Positions 60,220-64,000 of a stretch of DNA of 64,000 bases are shown in pieces. Under the pieces are notes generated by a model. That model was not told where the DNA came from. It did not search any database and was given only the letters and a program-made list of their open reading frames with translations. Within the stretch, counting starts at the first letter, position 1. Every line of letters begins with the position of its first letter. The stretch spans positions 248,001-312,000 of the forward strand of contig NZ_MAEL01000054.1 of NCBI RefSeq assembly GCF_009933335.1, given 5' to 3'. Source of the DNA: Candidatus Enterococcus willemsii. GTDB lineage: Bacteria; Bacillota; Bacilli; Lactobacillales; Enterococcaceae. Both the position numbers and the translations under genes were made by a program.

Positions 60220-60912
60220 ATGAGAAATGAAATGATGCATCGACCAGTTGTCAAACCAGAACTAGTCGAATTTTTACGCACAGAACAAAAACAATTAGCT
60301 GGCGAATTAGGTCAAATTGAAAAAGAAGCAAATGAAAATGAAGTCCCAATTATTCCACACGAAACAGTGGTTTTCATGCAATTTTTACTCGGGCAACTCA
60401 AACCAAAACAAATTCTAGAAATCGGGACTGCAATTGGATTTTCTTCTAGCTTAATGGCTCAATATGTGGGAGAGGATGGTCACGTAACTACAATTGACCG
60501 TTTTGATGTCATGATTCGGAAAGCGAAAGTGACTTATGAACGTCTTGGATTAGAAGATAAAGTGACGTTATTAGAAGGACAAGCAGCGGATATTTTCCCT
60601 GAATTAACAGGTCCATATGACTTTATTTTTATGGATAGCGCAAAATCAAAATATATTGAGTTTTTACCAGAATGCCTACGCTTGCTGAAAAAAGGCGGCG
60701 TCTTAATGGTTGATGATGTTTTTCAAGGGGGGACCGTTTTGGACCCAATCGAAGAAATTCCACGCAATCGTCGCACTATTCATCGTAAACTAAAACGATT
60801 TTTAGAGGTAATTAATACGCATCCGGACTTAACAACTAGTTTAGTTCCTTTGGGAGATGGGATTGCCTTAATTACCAAAGAAGCCGATGAGGTTGTCATT
60901 GAAGTAGAATAA
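60220..60912 (+). CDS. SAM-dependent O-methyltransferase (TrmR/YrrM-like)
   Basis: This 230-residue class I methyltransferase has the SAM motif QILEIGTAIGFSSSLMAQY, TTIDRFDVMIRKAK, a metal-dependent catechol-OMT-like FIFMDSAKSKYIEFLPECLRLLKKGGVLMVDDVFQGG, and a C-terminal basic region. Length and motifs fit B. subtilis YrrM/TrmR, which methylates 5-hydroxyuridine in the wobble position of tRNAs. CAAGGAG precedes the ATG. It is the last chromosomal protein gene before the broken tRNA and integrated element. Confidence 0.88.
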   Translation: MRNEMMHRPVVKPELVEFLRTEQKQLAGELGQIEKEANENEVPIIPHETVVFMQFLLGQLKPKQILEIGTAIGFSSSLMAQYVGEDGHVTTIDRFDVMIRKAKVTYERLGLEDKVTLLEGQAADIFPELTGPYDFIFMDSAKSKYIEFLPECLRLLKKGGVLMVDDVFQGGTVLDPIEEIPRNRRTIHRKLKRFLEVINTHPDLTTSLVPLGDGIALITKEADEVVIEVE

Positions 60913-60963
60913 TTTCTTTAGGGCACTTTTCAACGAAGTGTCCTAAAAATAACAAAATAAACA

Positions 60964-60992
60964 TTGACAATTGTAGCGATTTTCCATATAAT
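60964..60992 (+). promoter_or_regulatory. Perfect sigma-A promoter of the truncated tRNA-Arg
   Basis: TTGACA (60,964-60,969), 17 nt, TATAAT (60,987-60,992), 23 nt before the tRNA 5' end. Confidence 0.9.
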
Positions 60993-61014
60993 AATTTTTG
61001 TTGCTGAAATATTT

Positions 61015-61068
61015 GTCATAGTAGCTCAGCTGGATAGAGCATCCGCCTTCTAAGCGGACGGTCGGGGG
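61015..61068 (+). pseudogene. tRNA-Arg(UCU), 5' part, cut in the T-arm by an integrated element
   Basis: The sequence from 61,015 reads as a tRNA: acceptor 5' strand GTCATAG, TA, D-stem GCTC/GAGC, anticodon stem TCCGC/GCGGA with loop CTTCTAA (anticodon UCU), variable loop CGGTC and the first T-stem strand GGGGG (61,064-61,068). The expected T-loop (TTCGAAT), CCCCC and the 3' acceptor strand (CTATGAC) are missing. They are replaced by CGTATAAATACG and foreign DNA. The gene cannot give a functional tRNA here. A complete copy may be restored at the other end of the element, or a second gene may exist. Confidence 0.88.
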
Positions 61069-61080
61069 CGTATAAATACG
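61064..61080. mobile_element. Left junction (attL) of an integrated element inside tRNA-Arg
   Basis: Chromosomal tRNA sequence ends at 61,068. It is followed at once by the short palindrome CGTAT-AA-ATACG (61,069-61,080). This is where the recombinase encoded at 61,213 probably acted. The element extends beyond the right end of the window, so the other junction is not visible. Confidence 0.75.
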
Positions 61081-61085
61081 GATAT

Positions 61086-61133
61086 AACAGTCTTTTGGAC
61101 TAGTTTTACACTAGTTTGAAAGGCTGTTTTTTT
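61086..61133 (+). terminator. Strong terminator just inside the element
   Basis: AACAGTCTTT pairs with AAAGGCTGTT, and inside it ACTAGT pairs with ACTAGT, with loop TTTAC and then T7. It stops transcription from the tRNA promoter before the integrase gene. Confidence 0.88.
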
Positions 61134-61212
61134 GTGCTTTTTTCCGTAAGTGAACAGTCATGTTCGCAGTCATTTCTGTAATTCTGGAATAACAATTTTA
61201 GGAGAGGTTTTC

Positions 61213-62199
61213 ATGGGTGAAAATAACAATAAAAGGAAGTTGCTTTCTGTAGATGTGGATTTGACCAAGCCTATCACCAAGCAATTAATGCAGCAGCATC
61301 ATGTTCCTAGTGATGTCCTGATTTTAGATGCGCTTGCTGTTATCTTACGTCAAATGTCTTTAGGCGGTAGGAGACCTAGAACCATTCACGCAATGGAAGC
61401 AGATGTGAAAGCTTATATGAGAGTCACAGGACAAGAGTTTCTAGCTGATATATCAACAGAGTCTATTTACATGTGGTTAGACAGTTACCAGAATATCAAA
61501 GACATTACAAGGCGGAGCAGATTGAAAACACTCAAAGCTTTTCTAGGGAAGTGTAATGAGAATGGTTGGTTGCCTGTGAAGTTTTGGACATCTATAAATA
61601 TCAAAGTTGATGAAGTTGAAAAGCATGGGGCTACTAAGAATGATGTTGAAATTCTTCTATCATTGCTAGATGTAACTGACTTTGTGGAGTTGAGAGATGC
61701 GACTGCAATTATGCTTATGTTTCAAACAGGTATCAGGATAGCGACAATTGCAGGACTTGAAAATAAACATCTTGACCTTGAGGGGGGATATTTAAACTTG
61801 ACCGCTGACATTATGAAAAATCATAAGCCTTTCAAGACTCCTATACCGCCTAAAACAGTTCAATACCTTGCGGCTCTCATTCAGGTAAATGACCGAATAA
61901 GGGAGCATACAGGAGCTGACAACAGCTATGTATTCATTTCTAGACGTGGGGGAAGTGTACAGAGTTCTGAAAATCATAACGCTATTCAGGTAAGGCTAAC
62001 AAAATATGCTAAACAGTACAAGTTGAAAAATATTAATGCACATGGTCTGAGAAGGGGCTTTGCTATCAATTTAATGAAGAGTGGCGCACCAGTCTCTCTG
62101 ATAAGTAAAGCACTGTCTCACGGTGATTTAGCAGTGACAACAAAGTACCTTCACTTGTCTAAAGATGAAGTAGCGGAAAATTTGAAGAATTACTTGTAA
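61213..62199 (+). CDS. Tyrosine recombinase / integrase of the element
   Basis: This 328-residue integrase has an N-terminal SAM-like core-binding domain (about 30-140) and a C-terminal catalytic domain. The catalytic residues are Arg in MFQTGIRIATI, His-x-x-Arg in HGLRRGFAINLMKSG, His in LSHGDLAVTTKYLH and the nucleophile Tyr in the same TKYLH motif. The frame is open from 61,150, but TTAGGAGAGG fixes the ATG at 61,213. Arginine is encoded by AGA/AGG in 14 of 18 cases, unlike the neighbouring chromosomal genes. It most likely catalysed insertion into the tRNA-Arg gene 145 bp upstream. Confidence 0.93.
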   Translation: MGENNNKRKLLSVDVDLTKPITKQLMQQHHVPSDVLILDALAVILRQMSLGGRRPRTIHAMEADVKAYMRVTGQEFLADISTESIYMWLDSYQNIKDITRRSRLKTLKAFLGKCNENGWLPVKFWTSINIKVDEVEKHGATKNDVEILLSLLDVTDFVELRDATAIMLMFQTGIRIATIAGLENKHLDLEGGYLNLTADIMKNHKPFKTPIPPKTVQYLAALIQVNDRIREHTGADNSYVFISRRGGSVQSSENHNAIQVRLTKYAKQYKLKNINAHGLRRGFAINLMKSGAPVSLISKALSHGDLAVTTKYLHLSKDEVAENLKNYL

Positions 62200-62232
62200 A
62201 TAATCATTTAAGCACAGAAAGAAGGAATAAAT

Positions 62233-62424
62233 ATGGATAAGTTTAACCACAAGTTTCTCAATGCACCAGAATGGCAACAGGAGCGCTTTAGTGCAGTTTT
62301 TGAACAGCTAGAGCAGTATAACCTATCAGAAGAAGAACGCAGTAGCCTACTGTGGCTGTGCGGCTTTGAGCAGTCAACTCTTTACAACATTATGACTATT
62401 ATCCAGAAAGTCCAGAAAGGCTAA
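62233..62424 (+). CDS. Small hypothetical protein downstream of the integrase
   Basis: This 63-residue acidic, helical protein reads MDKFNHKFLNAPEWQQERFS, then AVFEQLEQYNLSEEERSSLL, WLCGFEQSTLYNIMTIIQKV and QKG. GAAGGAATAAAT precedes the ATG. It lies 33 bp after the integrase on the same strand. I do not recognise a family. Its size and place would fit a directionality or control factor, but it is not basic and has no clear helix-turn-helix, so that is only a guess. Confidence 0.65.
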   Translation: MDKFNHKFLNAPEWQQERFSAVFEQLEQYNLSEEERSSLLWLCGFEQSTLYNIMTIIQKVQKG

Positions 62425-62435
62425 ACAGTATAAAA

Positions 62436-62470
62436 AAACTCCTCAACTGCTACCAACAGTCAAGGAGTTT
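62436..62470. terminator. Hairpin after the small hypothetical gene
   Basis: AAACTCCT / AGGAGTTT with inner ACTG / CAGT. It has an A7 run on the left but a poor T-run on the right, so it may act mainly on the minus strand. Confidence 0.5.
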
Positions 62471-62643
62471 GAGAATGTTTAAAACTGAATAAACCAGAAA
62501 ACACCCTATAATTCAAGAAGATTATAGCAATTTTAGCAGTAATTTTCAAGTTGTGTAACTGGTAAGCAGATTTTTAAGGAAGTTTTCCTGCTTTGACCAA
62601 TAAAAACAGAGGTCTGACTCTGACCGCCACACAAAAAAAGAGT

Positions 62644-62751
62644 ATGAGAGTTGTGTATAGCGCTATTACTCTCAGTTGTAAAGGTGGTGACTGCCTAGCG
62701 TTAAAAAGGTCAGGAGAGGAAGCCTATAGGGCTACTTTTCTTTTTAGATAG
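62644..62751 (+). CDS. Possible 35-residue peptide gene in the element
   Basis: An ATG at 62,644 opens a frame of 35 codons (MRVVYSAITLSCKGGDCLAL, then KRSGEEAYRATFLFR) ending in TAG. The composition is protein-like, with two cysteines, but no good ribosome site precedes it. The frame overlaps the palindrome at 62,657. It may be a leader peptide or chance. Confidence 0.25.
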   Translation: MRVVYSAITLSCKGGDCLALKRSGEEAYRATFLFR

Positions 62752-62993
62752 AAAGCGGTGTTTAGTCAAGTTTGACCGCCTGAACAAACTAGGAGACTGT
62801 TTCCCCAGTCTTACAACCTCAAACTTTAGCGCTATCTAAGAAGTTACTTCAAGGGTAAGGTGAGAAGTGTAAAAAGTGGTTAGTCCATGCCCAGTAAATA
62901 GACTGTGTTTTTACCTGTCTAGGGGAGGAGTCCGCCCAGCCTTTCAGTCAAGGACTAGCAAATACCCAGTAATCATTGTCAAAAAGTAACTTA

Positions 62994-63023
62994 TTGAACA
63001 GTAATAATCAGATATGTTACAAT
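62994..63023 (+). promoter_or_regulatory. Promoter candidate for the lipoprotein gene
   Basis: TTGAAC (62,994-62,999), 18 nt, TACAAT (63,018-63,023). A second -10-like TATAAT lies at 63,038-63,043, close to the ribosome site. Confidence 0.5.
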
Positions 63024-63064
63024 TAAATTACATTAAATATAATATGATGAAGGAGTTAAAGTTT

Positions 63065-63580
63065 ATGAAGAAATTAATTACACTAGGTCTAACAGTGACA
63101 TCAGTTGCATTACTGGGAGCATGTGGAAATACAGGAAGCACAGAGAAAGACTCTGCAACAAGCAGTAGTTCTACTACCACTGTTGAATCCACTGTAAAAG
63201 AGGAAGCACCTGTTGTTGAAGATAAATTTGCAGGTCAAGAAGAAAAAGGGGAAGGCACTTTTAACATTGCTAACCAATCAGGAAACACTGAAGAAGGTGA
63301 CTCTATTACTGTTTTCTATGACCCTAACACTTTCCCAACAGATTTAGGAGTTAACACATGGGATTTAGATGGCAGTATGCTGTCTTACATTTATGCTGAT
63401 GGACAACTGGTAGATACTCTGCAACTAGGTAATTCACAGAATGGCGTGGAATTACAAGATGTTGAATCAGCTATTACTGAAGGTGAACACAAGTTACAGT
63501 TAGTACAGTATGTTGATGATAATGAAGATGGAGAGATTGTCACTTATAAGGAACAGCCTTATACAGTGAAACTGAAATAA
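63065..63580 (+). CDS. Small surface lipoprotein of unknown function
   Basis: This 171-residue protein has a lipoprotein signal (LITLGLTVTSVALLGAC, lipidated Cys at residue 20) and a Ser/Thr-rich linker. An acidic beta-rich domain (about 55-171) contains FYDPNTFPTDLGVNTWDLDG and VDDNEDGEIV, the latter resembling a DxNxDG calcium-loop motif. The frame opens further upstream at 63,014, but AAGGAG at 63,050-63,055 selects the ATG at 63,065. I do not recognise the family. Carried by the integrated element, it is cargo of unknown role, for instance exclusion or host interaction. Confidence 0.75.
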   Translation: MKKLITLGLTVTSVALLGACGNTGSTEKDSATSSSSTTTVESTVKEEAPVVEDKFAGQEEKGEGTFNIANQSGNTEEGDSITVFYDPNTFPTDLGVNTWDLDGSMLSYIYADGQLVDTLQLGNSQNGVELQDVESAITEGEHKLQLVQYVDDNEDGEIVTYKEQPYTVKLK

Positions 63581-63842
63581 ATCTTTATAAATACTTAGAC
63601 ACTTTGGCTGCTTCTGCTTTCAGGGTGCTTTTTGTATCTACAGAAAAATGTTACCCCTCATTCCTATAATATATATTATTATTCTTAAAGGGGTATCACT
63701 GTTATTCAACCATTAAATCAGTTAACAAACACTGATATACTAAGGTTTAAGTTGTCGCCCAGTCTAAAAGTGAAAAATTCACAAACACAACATGTGCTAC
63801 TATTCAGTAGTGAGGATTTTTCAGCTGTGATATAATGGAAAT
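63581..63842. other. 262-bp non-coding stretch after the lipoprotein gene
   Basis: Holds a terminator-like hairpin at 63,600-63,633 and an AT-rich segment (TATAATATATATTATTATT at about 63,665-63,683). It also contains one of the recurring CCCAGT sequences at 63,758. No gene is visible. Confidence 0.5.
63600..63633 (+). terminator. Weak terminator after the lipoprotein gene
   Basis: CACTTTG pairs with CAGGGTG using G-U pairs, then CTTTTTG. Confidence 0.4.
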
Positions 63843-64000
63843 ATGTTAGATAACCAAGGAGAGACTCTGTAGCTGTTTGATTTAGCTACGGAGCTTATTA
63901 GGTTTGAGGAGCATTTACACCTGTTGAATGGTAACATCAAGTTTTCTTCACGCTATTTCACGCAAATTCCACGTGAAGAAACAGAACCTCAGTTATACAT
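63843..64000 (+). pseudogene. Start of an element gene with an in-frame TAG, cut by the window end
   Basis: From ATG 63,843 the frame reads MLDNQGETL, then TAG at 63,870-63,872, and then stays open to the window edge as LFDLATELIRFEEHLHLLNG, NIKFSSRYFTQIPREETEPQ, LY. The downstream part is clearly protein-like. AAGGAGAG lies at 63,857-63,864. Either a nonsense mutation (for example CAG to TAG) has broken the gene, a rare CTG start at 63,873 is used, or the stop is read through. The family is not recognised. Confidence 0.6.

Larger units (their letters stand above)
62425..63000. other. Palindrome-rich, largely non-coding region of the element
   Basis: About 575 bp without a convincing gene. 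It contains the palindrome ATAGCGCTAT at 62,657-62,666 inside a GAGAG / CTCTC stem and TAGCGCTA again at 62,827-62,834. Hairpins include AGGAA / TTCCT (62,577-62,588), GTCAA / TTGAC (62,765-62,776), AGACTG / CAGTCT (62,793-62,810) and TAGAC / GTCTA (62,899-62,920). CCCAGT occurs at 62,804, 62,890 and 62,965, and again at 63,758. It may be a structured RNA, an origin or transfer site, or recombination arms. Confidence 0.6.

Noticed and set aside
61213-61300. That the integrase belongs to a complete prophage or ICE visible here
   Set aside because: No structural, lysis, relaxase or transfer genes occur before 64,000. Only the left end is visible, so the element type is left open.
62436-63000. 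Group II intron or retron-like sequence in the element
   Set aside because: No reverse-transcriptase frame and no GTGYG-type 5' end or domain V signature was recognised.
63316-63322. CTATGAC, the expected 3' acceptor strand of the broken tRNA-Arg
   Set aside because: It lies inside the lipoprotein reading frame without a T-arm before it, so it is a chance match.
1-64000. CRISPR arrays or rRNA genes
   Set aside because: No regularly spaced direct repeats and no rRNA-like sequence were seen. The only tRNA is the truncated one at 61,015.

Overview
The window is low-GC Firmicute DNA that looks like the chromosome of an Enterococcus or a close relative. The reasons are the secE-nusG and rplKA-rplJL order, an archaeal-type prolyl-tRNA synthetase behind a T-box, paired Mga-like regulators around an LPKTG cell-wall adhesin, DarA/RicT/YabA beside dnaX-recR-tmk-holB, and CodY-, CcpA- and LexA-like sites. 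I do not assign a species. Almost the whole window is conserved chromosome. The last 3 kb (about 61,069-64,000) is the start of an integrated element.

Layout. 1-900: end of secE, then nusG. 958-7,614: an AraC regulator with a degenerate GH39-like domain, followed by a possible serine-conjugate operon (MFS importer, AbgB-like M20 amidohydrolase, two-subunit L-serine dehydratase). 7,700-8,542: an alpha/beta-hydrolase lipoprotein. 8,688-13,668: a ribonucleoside/ribose locus (LacI-type regulator, twin operators, nucleoside hydrolase, DcuC-like carrier, GNAT, ribokinase). 13,754-16,264: rplK-rplA and rplJ-rplL with L1-site mimics and an L10 leader attenuator. 16,282-21,373: an ABC-2 exporter divergent from a DesK/DesR-like two-component system. 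21,424-26,177: HxlR regulator with an NAD(P)-binding protein, then a beta-glucoside PTS permease, phospho-beta-glucosidase and DeoR regulator. 26,305-30,692: ilvE and a YdjGHI-like SPFH/zinc-ribbon/TPM membrane module. 30,886-38,929: dnaX, ybaB, recR, tmk, darA, holB, ricT, yabA, rsmI, dinB. 38,967-47,438: a surface-adhesin islet with a 1,736-residue LPKTG protein between two paralogous Mga-like regulators. 47,647-50,555: nrdDG with two NrdR boxes. 50,695-60,912: a BceAB-like transporter, pepA, an MBL hydrolase, lplA, a YrdC-domain protein, the T-box/HhH/proS operon, a SnoaL-like protein and an O-methyltransferase.

The most unusual part is the right end. A tRNA-Arg(UCU) gene with a perfect sigma-A promoter loses its T-arm and 3' acceptor strand at an exact breakpoint. 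The breakpoint is followed by a short palindrome, a strong terminator and a tyrosine recombinase. That recombinase uses AGA/AGG, the codons read by this tRNA, for 14 of its 18 arginines. Beyond it lie a 63-residue hypothetical protein, about 600 bp of palindrome-rich, largely non-coding DNA, a small lipoprotein, and the start of a reading frame interrupted by an in-frame TAG. The far end of the element lies outside the window.

Other points worth a second look are the small RNAP-alpha-CTD-like protein inside the T-box-controlled proS operon, the DcuC-type carrier in a nucleoside operon, the AraC fusion that has lost both GH39 catalytic glutamates, and the duplicated two-module block in the adhesin stalk.
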